The translations under genes and the position numbers were made by a program. From contig CAVVAX010000025.1 in the NCBI GenBank assembly GCA_963746275.1, forward strand, positions 62,001 through 126,000: a stretch of 64,000 nucleotides of DNA, read 5' to 3'. Within the stretch, counting starts at the first letter, position 1; each line of letters opens with the position of its first letter. The stretch comes from JAEULH01 sp963746275 (GTDB lineage Bacteria; Pseudomonadota; Alphaproteobacteria; Rhodospirillales; Defluviicoccaceae). The notes under the pieces were generated by a model, which saw nothing but the letters and a program-made list of their open reading frames with translations, did no database searches and had not been told where the DNA came from. Shown here piece by piece: positions 37,412 through 46,047 of the stretch.

Positions 37412-37912
37412 ATGATGGAAGAACCCGAGACCAATGTGGAGCCGAAGGCCGAGGACGGCCAGGCGGCTCCGGCCAAGGGACCGCCGAAGGTGATCCGAGC
37501 TGGAGGTGAGGCGAAAGCAGGCCAGAGCCTCCCCCGCGAGCAGTCCGGCAGTGGCGGCGATCGGCGACCGGACCCGGCTCCCGCTGCGACCGCCGCTGTG
37601 CCGATCCTTCGCGCTGGCCGGCAGGCTGTGGAAGGCGCCGAGGCGGCCGGTCAGCAGGTCCTGGAAGGCGCGCAAGCCGCCGTCCGGGCTGCTGAAAACG
37701 CGGATGACGGCGCCGCCGGGCAGGTGTTGCGGGAGTGGGTGAGCTGCGCGCAGCGCGCGTACGTCCGCAACACCCGGGCACTGGGCGAGCTGCTCTACTG
37801 CCGCACGCCCTATGGCCTCCTGCAGTGGCAGAGCAATCTGCTCCGCGAGAGCGCGGACGACCTATCGGCCACGAACGCGCGGATCCTGCGGCTGGTCTCG
37901 CACCAGGCGTAG
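37412..37912 (+). CDS. Phasin-family protein
   Basis: 166 residues. The N-terminal third is Pro/Ala/Gly rich and disordered. The C-terminal part fits the phasin helical region: ENADDGAAGQVLREWVSCAQ, RAYVRNTRALGELLYCRTPY and GLLQWQSNLLRESADDLSAT. Phasins coat polyhydroxyalkanoate granules. The start at 37412 gives MMEEPETNVEPK. Neighbouring acyl-CoA ligases and stress proteins support a carbon-storage or stress context, but no phaCAB genes are in the window. Confidence 0.78.
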   Translation: MMEEPETNVEPKAEDGQAAPAKGPPKVIRAGGEAKAGQSLPREQSGSGGDRRPDPAPAATAAVPILRAGRQAVEGAEAAGQQVLEGAQAAVRAAENADDGAAGQVLREWVSCAQRAYVRNTRALGELLYCRTPYGLLQWQSNLLRESADDLSATNARILRLVSHQA

Positions 37913-37998
37913 GTCATCTGAGCCAGCGGGCGTGGCGCGTCGGCAAACGGCGCGCCACGCCCGAGCTTTTTCGCCTCCTCGCGACCGGCGCACGGTTC

Positions 37999-38463
37999 TT
38001 AAAGGCTGCGGCCCAGCATCCGATCGAGGGAGAAGGCGCCGCCGCCGCGGATGGCGAAGGCGAGCGCGACCGTGCCCCATAGCAGCGGGTACTCATAGCC
38101 GCCCTGCGACCAGAAGAAGCCGTTGGGCATGTGGTGGGCCACGGCGGTATAGAGGAATATGGTGATCGCCACGGCCGCCGGGCGGGTGAACAGGCCGAGC
38201 GCCAGGAACAGACCGCCGACCACCTCGGTCAGCGCCACCAGCCACACCCATACCACCGCCGGCTCATACCCCATCGTGGCGAAGCCCTGCGCGGTCGCCT
38301 CCATGCCCTTGCCGCCGAACCAGCCGAACAGCTTCTGCGCCCCGTGCGGCATCAGGTTGAGCCCGGCGACGATGCGCACCAATGGCCAGGCAAACGGCGC
38401 GAGCCCCCGGTAGAGGGGGCCGAGGAACGGCAGGATGAGCTTGTCGTTGTCGTAGCGGTCCAT
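37999..38463 (-). CDS. DoxX family membrane protein
   Basis: 154 residues with four hydrophobic helices: AWPLVRIVAGLNLMPHGAQK, VVWVWLVALTEVVGGLFLALG, AAVAITIFLYTAVAHHM and LLWGTVALAFAIRGG. The conserved HGAQKLFGWFGG motif is present. DoxX proteins are linked to redox stress or quinone metabolism in some species; the role here is unknown. It lies 5 bp from asparaginase. Confidence 0.87.
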   Translation of the reverse strand: MDRYDNDKLILPFLGPLYRGLAPFAWPLVRIVAGLNLMPHGAQKLFGWFGGKGMEATAQGFATMGYEPAVVWVWLVALTEVVGGLFLALGLFTRPAAVAITIFLYTAVAHHMPNGFFWSQGGYEYPLLWGTVALAFAIRGGGAFSLDRMLGRSL

Positions 38464-38468
38464 GCGGG

Positions 38469-39566
38469 TCAGCCTCCCCTATCCAGTTCGCACGCCGGCG
38501 GCGGCGCCGGAGTGAGCTCGCCGCACAAGTTTTGCTGCATCAGACGTGTCACCTCCGCCGCCGTCAAGCCGAGCGCAAAGAGCACGTGCATCTTGGTCAG
38601 CGCCGCCTCGCGGGTGAGATCGAAGCCGCCGACGACGCCGCGCTCTGCCAAGGCGCCGCCGGCTGCATAGGTGGCGAGCTCGACGCTGCCCTCGCCGCAC
38701 TGGGAAATGGCAAGGACCAGGATGCCGGCCTCCACCGCCCGGCCGATGGCGGCGAGAAAGGCCGAATCGCGATCGGGCGCGGTGCCGACGCCGTAGCATT
38801 CGAGAATGATCCCGCGCACGCCGGCGGCGACGTGCGCATCGATCACGCCGGCTGCGAGGCCAGGGACGAGCGGCAGGACGGCGATGGCGCTGTCGCGATA
38901 GCTGGGCCGTGGCAGGGCTGGCCAGCGTCGCTCGAGCGGCAGCGGAGCGAGGCGAATCGTCGTGCCGACGTGGCCGAGCGCTGCGTAGTTCGGCGAGGCG
39001 AAGGCATCCAGCGCCGTCGATCGCATCTTGGTGGTGCGGTTGCCGCGCAGGAGCCGGGGGCCGAAGCAGACGCAGACCTCCGCCGGCCGGCCACCCTCGG
39101 CGATCTCCAGCGCGGCGAGCAGGTTGCCGCGGGCGTCGTTGCGCGGCTCGGCCAGCGGGATCTGCGCCCCGGTGACGACCACCGGGATCGCGAGCTGGGG
39201 GAGGAGGAACGAGAGGGCCGAAGCGGTGTAGGCCAGCGTATCGGTGCCGTGGATGACGACGATGCCGGCGCACCCGCCGGCCGCCGCCTCGATCGTCTCC
39301 GCCAGCTCGTACCAGTGGCGCGGCGTCGCGTTGGCGCTGTCGAGCGGCGGATCGTACTCGATGAGGTCGAAGGCGTGGCGCTCGGCGACCTCCGGGCTCT
39401 TCGCCGCAAGCAGCAGGGCGAGGCCGCGGGCGGGCATGTAGCCGCGCGGCGAGCGCACCATGCCGAGCGTGCCGCCGGTGTAGACGACGACGAGCCGGCA
39501 GCGCTCTGCTGCCACCGGTCTTGCCGAGCCGTCTCTACGCGTGCCGGGCGGTCGGGTCGATGCCAT
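38469..39566 (-). CDS. ansA: Type I (cytoplasmic) L-asparaginase
   Basis: Hydrolyses asparagine to aspartate and ammonia. The N-terminal catalytic motif is VVVYTGGTLGMVRSP, and the second motif is VIHGTDTLAYTASALSF with TD; the Lys/Asp environment and SMR-like TTKMRSTALDAFASPN follow. Length 365 is slightly above the roughly 340 of AnsA, owing to a basic N-terminal extension. No signal peptide is seen, so it is probably cytoplasmic. The start overlaps the symporter end by 32 bp, suggesting coupled synthesis. Confidence 0.9.
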   Translation of the reverse strand: MASTRPPGTRRDGSARPVAAERCRLVVVYTGGTLGMVRSPRGYMPARGLALLLAAKSPEVAERHAFDLIEYDPPLDSANATPRHWYELAETIEAAAGGCAGIVVIHGTDTLAYTASALSFLLPQLAIPVVVTGAQIPLAEPRNDARGNLLAALEIAEGGRPAEVCVCFGPRLLRGNRTTKMRSTALDAFASPNYAALGHVGTTIRLAPLPLERRWPALPRPSYRDSAIAVLPLVPGLAAGVIDAHVAAGVRGIILECYGVGTAPDRDSAFLAAIGRAVEAGILVLAISQCGEGSVELATYAAGGALAERGVVGGFDLTREAALTKMHVLFALGLTAAEVTRLMQQNLCGELTPAPPPACELDRGG

Positions 39567-40971
39567 CGGCGCGCGTCCTCACCCCGCCCGCGGGCCAGGC
39601 CTCCGGGTCGATATCGAGATCCGGGAATTTGGCGGAGTCGAACACCGGCTTCACGCCGCTGGCGTACTGGGCGTCGAAGTCCTTCATCACCCTCAGCCCG
39701 ATCCTGAACAGCAGCGCCAGCGCCGCGAGGTTCACCAGCGCGAGTAGGCCCATGGCGACGTCGGCAAAGGCGAACACCGTGCTCAGGTCCTGCAACGATC
39801 CCCAGAGCACCAGCGCGAGGACGAAGATGCGGTAGCCATTGAACAGCGTATGGTTCTCTTCGCTGAAGAAGTTGAGGCTATTCTCGCCGAGGTAGTAATT
39901 GTACATGATCGAGGTGAAGGCGAAGAGCAGCAGCGCGATGCTGACGAAGGACCGGCCCCACTCGCCCACCTCGCTGGCCAAAGCCGTCTGGGTCATGGCG
40001 ACGCCGCCGACGTCGCTGCCGGGGGTGAGGACGCCGGAGAGCAGGATGATCATCGCCGTGCAGGTGCACATGATCAGCGTGTCGATGAACACGCTGAACG
40101 ACTGGACGATGCCCTGGTTGGCCGGGTGCGGGACGAAGGCGACGGCGGCGACGTTGGGGGCGCTGCCGAGCCCGGCCTCGTTGGAGAACAGCCCGCGCTT
40201 GACGCCCAGCATGATCGCAGCACCCATGCCGCCGGCGAACGCCGGCTCCAGGCCGAAGGCGCCGCGGAAGATCGAGGCGAAAACGCCGGGAACCGCGGCG
40301 ATGTTGAGGCCGATGACGACCAGCGCCATGACGAAATAGCCGATCGCCATCACCGGGACGACGAACTCGGCGACCTCGGCGATGCGCTTGACGCCGCCGA
40401 AGATGATCAGCCCGAGGATGACGACCAGGCCGATGCCGCTGGCCAGCGGCGGGATGGCGAAGGCGTCCTGGAGCGAGGTCGCCACGGTGTAGGACTGCAG
40501 GGCGCAGAAGGCAAAGCCGAAGGTGACGAGCAGCAGCACGGAGAAGACGATCGCCATCCACCGCTGCTTCAGCGCCCGCTCGATGTAGTAGGCCGGGCCG
40601 CCGCGATAGGTGCCATCGGGCTCGGCATTCTTGAACACCTGGGCCAGAGTGCACTCGAAGTAGCTCGTCGCCATGCCGACGAGGCCGACGATCCACATCC
40701 AGAAGATTGCGCCCGGCCCGCCGAGGCTGATGGCGACGGCGACGCCGGCGATGTTGCCGGCGCCGACCCGGCCGGCGACGCTGAGGGCCAGCGCCTGGAA
40801 CGAGCTCAGATGGCCGGCCTCATGGCGGAAGGCCTGGCGGACGATCGAGAACATCTGGGCGAAGTAGCGGAACTGGACGAAGCGCGAGACCACGGTGAAG
40901 ACGAGGCCAAGCGCGATCAGGGCGACGATGATGATTTTGCCCCACAGCAGGTCATTGATCGTTTCGAGCAT
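39535..40971 (-). CDS. AGCS-family sodium:alanine/glycine symporter
   Basis: 478-residue sodium:amino-acid symporter. About 11 hydrophobic segments; signatures GRVGAGNIAGVAVAISLGGPGAIFWMW, YRGGPAYYIERAL, AAIMLGVKRGLFSNEAGLGSAPNVAAVA and FFSEENHTLFNGYRIFVLALV. It is upstream of and overlaps asparaginase, so a role in asparagine or alanine uptake followed by breakdown is inferred. The order transporter-asparaginase-DoxX is presumably one operon. Confidence 0.92.
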   Translation of the reverse strand: MLETINDLLWGKIIIVALIALGLVFTVVSRFVQFRYFAQMFSIVRQAFRHEAGHLSSFQALALSVAGRVGAGNIAGVAVAISLGGPGAIFWMWIVGLVGMATSYFECTLAQVFKNAEPDGTYRGGPAYYIERALKQRWMAIVFSVLLLVTFGFAFCALQSYTVATSLQDAFAIPPLASGIGLVVILGLIIFGGVKRIAEVAEFVVPVMAIGYFVMALVVIGLNIAAVPGVFASIFRGAFGLEPAFAGGMGAAIMLGVKRGLFSNEAGLGSAPNVAAVAFVPHPANQGIVQSFSVFIDTLIMCTCTAMIILLSGVLTPGSDVGGVAMTQTALASEVGEWGRSFVSIALLLFAFTSIMYNYYLGENSLNFFSEENHTLFNGYRIFVLALVLWGSLQDLSTVFAFADVAMGLLALVNLAALALLFRIGLRVMKDFDAQYASGVKPVFDSAKFPDLDIDPEAWPAGGVRTRADGIDPTARHA

Positions 40972-41258
40972 GATGGCCTCCCTGATCCGTTGCTGTTCGC
41001 CTAGCTTTGCCAGCCGGCGTCTTGTTGCGGCCGAGGGCGCTGCGCCGCCCTCAACGCCATAGTCCAGCGACCGAGGCTAAGGCAACCAGAACGGGCAGAC
41101 CCATTGCATTTGCGAGGCTCGTTGTGGCTTTTGCAAAGAACTCGCAAAGTAGTTGGTTGAAGAACCCGATTGGGCTATATCCCATCGAGAAGTTCGCGCA
41201 TCCGGAGACACGGAAAAATTCCAAACCAGGCCATCACCCAGTTGCTGAGCGCGCGCCA

Positions 41259-43880
41259 GTGACGCGCCGGATCATGGCGCCTGTGGTCGCGCTCTTCGTT
41301 CTCGGCCTCGCCGGCATCGTCGTCATGACCGGCTCTGGCCGCCCGCGGCCGCGACGAGGATGCGCGCGAGGACCTCCCGCGCTCCGCTGCGTGGACGGTC
41401 GTGGAGGCGAAGAACAGGCTCGGCGACCTGACCCTCGACTATGCCCAGTCCGATGAGTCCTTTGCCTACCTCCGGGACGGCGTCGACGAGGCCTGGGCAC
41501 GGGCGAACATCAGCGCCTCGTCGCACAACATCTACGTGATCGAGCACGTCTACGTCTTCGACCGGGAAGACCGCCTGGTCTTCGCCTCGCACAGCGCACC
41601 ATCGCCCGCCGACGAAGCCTCGCCAGATGTCGGCACGCACGAGGAGCTTGGCCGGCTGCTTTTGGCGGCCCGAACGGCGGGGGCCAAGGACCCGACAAGG
41701 GGCCTGGAGGTTCGCCCGGTGCGCTGCATGGCCAGGTGCACTTGGCCGGCGCCGCGCTGATCCAGCCGCAGGACGCGACGAAGGCGATCGCGCCGGACCA
41801 GGCGTCCGTCCTCGTTTTCGTGCGGGAGTTCTCGCCCCGCTTTCTCAGCCGCCTCGGCGGCGCCGAGACCTTGCCGTTCCTGAGGGTGTCGGCATCGGCG
41901 GACGCGGCAGCGGGTGAGCTCATGCTGCCGCTGACATCCGACGAGCCGCTGCGGACGATCGGCTACCTGATCTGGCGGCCGCGCTTGCCGGGTACGGAGT
42001 TGCTCCGGGCCGCCGCCGCCCCGGTGGCCGGGACGGGCCTGCTGATGGTTGCCCTGCTGGCTCTGGTGCTGAACCGCGCGCGGCGCGCCGGGATGGCCCT
42101 GGACACGGCGGTGGCCGACCTGACCCGGGCGCGGGCGACGCTTGAGCAGGAGGTGGAGGCGCGCACCGCCGAGCTGCGCGAGGCCGAGGCGCGCTACCGG
42201 GGCATCATCGAGAACGCGGTCGAGGGCATCTTCCAGCTCACGCCGGAGGGGCGCTTCATCAACGCCAACCCGTCCATGGCCAAGATCCTCGGCTACGACA
42301 GCCCGGAGCACATGCTGGCCCAGGCCACCGCCGAGACGATCCTGCCCGAGCCCGCGCGCGCGGCATTCGACAGGGTGATCGCGGCCTTCGGCAAGGTCGC
42401 CGACTTCGTCAGCGAGGTCATCCGCCCCGACGGCACCAAGACGTGGATCGCGCAGAACACCCGTGCCGTCCTCGGCCCCGATGGCCGCCCGGCCTACTAC
42501 GAGGGCATGGCCGTCGACATCACCGCGAGGCGCGAGGCCGAGGAAAAGCTGATCAAGAACGCGTTCCACGACGCCCTCACCGGCCTGCCCAACCGCTTCC
42601 TGTTCTTCGAGCGGCTGAGCCAGGTCGTCGCCTCGCGCCAGCGCGGCTCCGGCACCGCGTTCGCCGTGCTGTTTCTCGACTGCGACCGCTTCAAGCTGAT
42701 CAACGACAGCTTCGGCCACCTCGCCGGCGACAACCTGCTCATCGCGCTCAGCCGCCGCCTGCACCAGCGCCTCCGCCCGGCGGACATGCTGGCCCGCCTC
42801 GGCGGCGACGAGTTCGCCGTCCTGATCGAAAGCCAGGGGATGCCGGAGAGCGCGCTGGCGCTGGCCGAGCGCATCCACGACGCCTGCCGCCAGCCCATGG
42901 AGCTTGAAGGAGACGAGGTCTTCGTCAGCGTCAGCATCGGGATCGCTGTCGGCCACGAGGGCGCCTACAAGGAGGCGCATGCGCTCCTGCGCGACGCCGA
43001 CATCGCCATGTACAGGGCCAAGGACCAGGGCGGCGGCAGGACCGTGCTGTTCGAGCCGGGCATGCACCAGGCCGTGTTGACCCGGATGTGGGTGGAAACC
43101 GAGCTGCGCCATGCGCTTGAGCGGGGCGAGTTCGTGGTCTACTACCAGCCGATCATCGCGCTGAAGGAGAAACGCATCGCCGGCTTCGAGGCGCTGGTGC
43201 GCTGGAGCCACCCCTCCCGCGGCCTGATCCCGCCCGGCAACTTCATCCCGACGGCGGAAGAAACCGGCATGATCGTCCCGATTGGCGAGCATGTCCTGGA
43301 GGAGGCGTGCTCTCTGGCGGCGAGCTGGCGCCGCCGCCATGGGCAGCGCGCCGAGGGCCTGTTCATGTCGGTCAACGTCGCCGCGGCGCAGCTCGACCGC
43401 CACGATACCCACGGCCGGGTCGCCCGCATCCTCGCCCGTACGGGACTGCCGGGCGAAAGTCTGAAGCTTGAGATCACCGAGTCGGCGATGATGTCCAACC
43501 CGCTCGAGGTGCACAAGACGCTGAACGAGATCGCCAAGCTCGGGGTACAGTTCTGCGTTGACGACTTTGGCACCGGCTACTCGTCGCTGAGCCACCTGCA
43601 CACCTTCCCGGTCGGCACGCTGAAGATCGACCGCGCCTTCACCAACAGGCTTATGGCCGGGCGCGAGCACGCCGAACTGGTGCGCACCATCCTGCTGCTC
43701 GCCGAAAACTTGGGGATGACCGTCATCGCCGAGGGCATCGAGACCTTGATGCAATGCGAGTGGCTCCACGCCGCCGGCTGCCCATTCGGCCAGGGCTTCT
43801 ACTTCGGGGTGCCGGTCGACTACCGCACCGCCAGCGAGATGCTCGCCCATGACCTCGTCGGCAACGTCGCCTACGGCTAG
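41259..43880 (+). CDS. CHASE4-PAS-GGDEF-EAL cyclic-di-GMP protein (needs two frame corrections)
   Basis: Likely start GTG at 41259 (or ATG 41274), giving membrane helix 1 (MAPVVALFVLGLAGIVVMTG). Near 41340 one extra base leads into the CHASE4 sensor (VEAKNRLGDLTLDYAQSDES, NISASSHNIYVIEHVYVFDR). Near 41705 a second shift leads into LHGQVHLAGAALI. A second helix lies near GTGLLMVALLALVLNRAR, then a coiled coil, PAS (YRGIIENAVEGIFQLTPEGR), GGDEF with intact LGGDEFAVLI, and EAL with intact FEALVRW and DDFGTGYSSLSHL. The restored protein is about 873 residues. Both output domains look competent for making and degrading c-di-GMP. Confidence 0.85.
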
Positions 43881-43954
43881 GGCCGCATGTTCTCCGTGGT
43901 TGTGCCGTTGATGAGCCGTCATGACCGGACTTGGCCTCGCTAGGCGAGGCCGGA

Positions 43955-44002
43955 CCCGCCGGATGCACTCGGCGGGTTACGCCTGCGGCTAACCCGTCCT
44001 AC
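43955..44002. repeat. REP-like hairpin element between convergent genes
   Basis: CCCGCC (43955-43960) pairs with GGCGGG (43971-43976), and GGGTTA (43974-43979) with TAACCC (43990-43995), so two hairpins compete. Elements of this form (GGGTTA...TAACCC) are common dispersed repeats in GC-rich proteobacteria. It could also serve as a terminator for the GGDEF-EAL and bolA genes. Confidence 0.55.
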
Positions 44003-44283
44003 ATCGCAAGGCGCGCGGCTTCCTCGGGCGTGAACAGGCGCAGGCTCAGGGCATGGACCGGGCCGGACAGCTCCTCGGCGAGGATCTGGTGCACCCAGCG
44101 TTGGCGTTCGAGCCGCGACTTGCCGGCGAAGGCGGCGGCGACGACGTCGACGTTGAAGTGGCTCTCGCCGCCGGGCCGGGCGCCGGCATGGCCGGCGTGG
44201 CGGCCCGAGTCGTCGACGACGCGCAGCTGCATCGGGGCAAGCGCGTCCCGAAGCTTGTTTTCGATGGTGCTGGCGACGCTCAT
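43999..44283 (-). CDS. bolA: BolA family protein
   Basis: 94 residues starting MSVASTIENKLRDALAPMQLRVVDDSG. The BolA fold region has the central ESHFNVDVVAAAFAGKSRLERQRWVHQIL, with the SHF and conserved RxRxxH-like RQRWVHQIL. BolA proteins partner monothiol glutaredoxins in Fe-S trafficking or regulate transcription. It is divergent from the J-domain gene, a typical alphaproteobacterial pair. Confidence 0.9.
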   Translation of the reverse strand: MSVASTIENKLRDALAPMQLRVVDDSGRHAGHAGARPGGESHFNVDVVAAAFAGKSRLERQRWVHQILAEELSGPVHALSLRLFTPEEAARLAM

Positions 44284-44414
44284 GGCGGGCGGCCTTGCTG
44301 CGATGCGGCGCATCTCTCGTAGCCCGCGGCCGCCGAAAGCGCAAGACCACGTGCGTTGGCCGGCCGCCGGCGCCGCTTCTTGCGCCGCCTGGGGGCAGAA
44401 CCCATAGTATCGAC

Positions 44415-44990
44415 ATGCCGCACGCCCTCGGCCGAGCACCCCGAACGCGCAAGCCGAACCTGGCGGAGATGCCGGTTCGCGAGGCGCGTGGTTGCGACTG
44501 GCCGGGGTGCGATGCCGGCGGCGAGTTCCGCGCCCCCCGCGCCCGTGACCGGCTGACGGAGTACTTCTGGTTCTGCCTCGACCATGTCCGCGACTACAAC
44601 TCTTCCTGGAATTACTACCAGGGCATGAGCGAGAATGAGATCGAGGCCGACATCCGCGCCGACACCGTCTGGCGGCGGCCCTCGTGGCCCTTTCTCAAGG
44701 CGTTGCATCGGGCGACGATCCGGCCCAGTCCGCTGTTCGATGACCTCGGCGGCGGCGCCGAGGCGCCCAGGTCCGCGGAGGAGCAGCGGTGGGTGGCAAC
44801 GCCCGAGGGCCGGGCCCTGGCCGTTCTCGAGCTGGCGCCGCCGGTCACTATTGCCGCCGTCAAGGCGCGTTACAAGATGCTGGTGAAAAAGCATCACCCC
44901 GACGCAAACGGGGGCGCCAAGGCCGCCGAGGAGCGTTTCAAGCAGATCAACGAAGCCTACCGCACCGTCCTGAGCGCACTTCAGACATGA
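44415..44990 (+). CDS. J-domain (DnaJ-like) protein
   Basis: 191 residues from MPHALGRAPRTRKPN. The N-terminal half holds CDWPGCDAGGEFRAPRARD, a Cys-containing region of unknown role, and FWFCLDHVRDYNSSWNYYQGM. The C-terminal J domain has KARYKMLVKKHHPDANGG with the HPD motif at the expected place, followed by AEERFKQINEAYRTVLSAL. It resembles the alphaproteobacterial DnaJ-like family next to bolA and cobS. It probably stimulates DnaK. Confidence 0.87.
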   Translation: MPHALGRAPRTRKPNLAEMPVREARGCDWPGCDAGGEFRAPRARDRLTEYFWFCLDHVRDYNSSWNYYQGMSENEIEADIRADTVWRRPSWPFLKALHRATIRPSPLFDDLGGGAEAPRSAEEQRWVATPEGRALAVLELAPPVTIAAVKARYKMLVKKHHPDANGGAKAAEERFKQINEAYRTVLSALQT

Positions 44991-45041
44991 CGGGTTCAGG
45001 GCCCGCCGACATCCGGACCACAACACGGGAATGAGCCACCC

Positions 45042-46043
45042 ATGACTGCTTTCGGCGGCCTGGCCGGTCAGCCCCCGGTCCTCGACGCGCCCGACATCAC
45101 CGTGTCGGTGCGTCAGACCTTCAGCATCGACAGCGACATGGAGGTTCCGGCCTTCAGTGTCGCCGACGATCATGTTCCCGACGTGGACGACGCCTACCGG
45201 TTCGATCGCGACACCACGCTCGCGATCCTTGCCGGTTTCGCCTTCAACCGGCGGGTTTTGGTGCAGGGCTATCACGGCACGGGCAAGTCGACCCACATCG
45301 AGCAGGTGGCCGCCCGGCTCAACTGGCAGTGCATCCGCGTCAACCTCGACAGCCACATCAGCCGCATCGACATGGTCGGCCGCGACGCGATCGTGCTCAA
45401 GGAAGGCGCGCAGGTTACCGAGTTCCGCGAAGGCATCCTGCCGTGGGCGCTGCAGCGGCCGGCGGCGCTGGTGTTCGACGAGTACGATGCCGGCCGCCCG
45501 GACGTGATGTTCGTCATCCAGCGGGTGCTCGAGGTCGAGGGCAAGCTGACCCTGCTCGACCAGAACCGGGTGCTGCGGCCGCATCCCTACTTCCGCCTGT
45601 TCGCCACGACCAACACCGTCGGCCTGGGCGATACCACCGGCCTCTATCACGGGACTCAGCAGATCAACCAGGGGCAAATGGACCGCTGGAACATCGTCGC
45701 TACCCTCAACTACCTGCCCCACGACGACGAGTTGGAAATCGTCCTGGCGAAGGTGCCGGCCTACGCCACCAAGGACGGGCGGGCGATGGTCTCGGCCATG
45801 GTCGAACTCGCCGACCTCACCCGCGCCGGCTTCATCAATGGCGACATCTCGACGGTGATGTCGCCGCGAACGGTCATCACCTGGGCGGAGAACGCGCAGA
45901 TCTTTGGCGACATCGGCGCGGCGTTCCGGCTGACCTTCCTCAACAAGTGCGATGAGCTGGAACGGGCGACGGTCGCCGAGTACTACCAGCGGTGCTTCGG
46001 CGCGGAGCTGCCGGATTCGGCCATGCGCGCGGTCGCGCGGTAA
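45042..46043 (+). CDS. cobS: Cobaltochelatase subunit CobS
   Basis: AAA+ subunit of the aerobic cobaltochelatase CobNST, which inserts Co2+ into hydrogenobyrinic acid a,c-diamide. 333 residues. Walker A GYHGTGKSTHIEQVAA near residue 75, Walker B LVFDEYDAGRPDVMFVIQRVLE, sensor 1 FATTNTVGLGDTTGLYHG. N-terminal FSVADDHVPDVDDAYRFD is typical. It lies 4 bp before cobT. CobN is not in this window. Confidence 0.95.
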   Translation: MTAFGGLAGQPPVLDAPDITVSVRQTFSIDSDMEVPAFSVADDHVPDVDDAYRFDRDTTLAILAGFAFNRRVLVQGYHGTGKSTHIEQVAARLNWQCIRVNLDSHISRIDMVGRDAIVLKEGAQVTEFREGILPWALQRPAALVFDEYDAGRPDVMFVIQRVLEVEGKLTLLDQNRVLRPHPYFRLFATTNTVGLGDTTGLYHGTQQINQGQMDRWNIVATLNYLPHDDELEIVLAKVPAYATKDGRAMVSAMVELADLTRAGFINGDISTVMSPRTVITWAENAQIFGDIGAAFRLTFLNKCDELERATVAEYYQRCFGAELPDSAMRAVAR

Positions 46044-46047
46044 CGCC

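Noticed and set aside
41550..43922. 790-codon frame opposite the GGDEF-EAL gene, and similar ones opposite icd and cobT
   Set aside because: Antisense shadows with no recognisable features while the sense strand holds clear domains.
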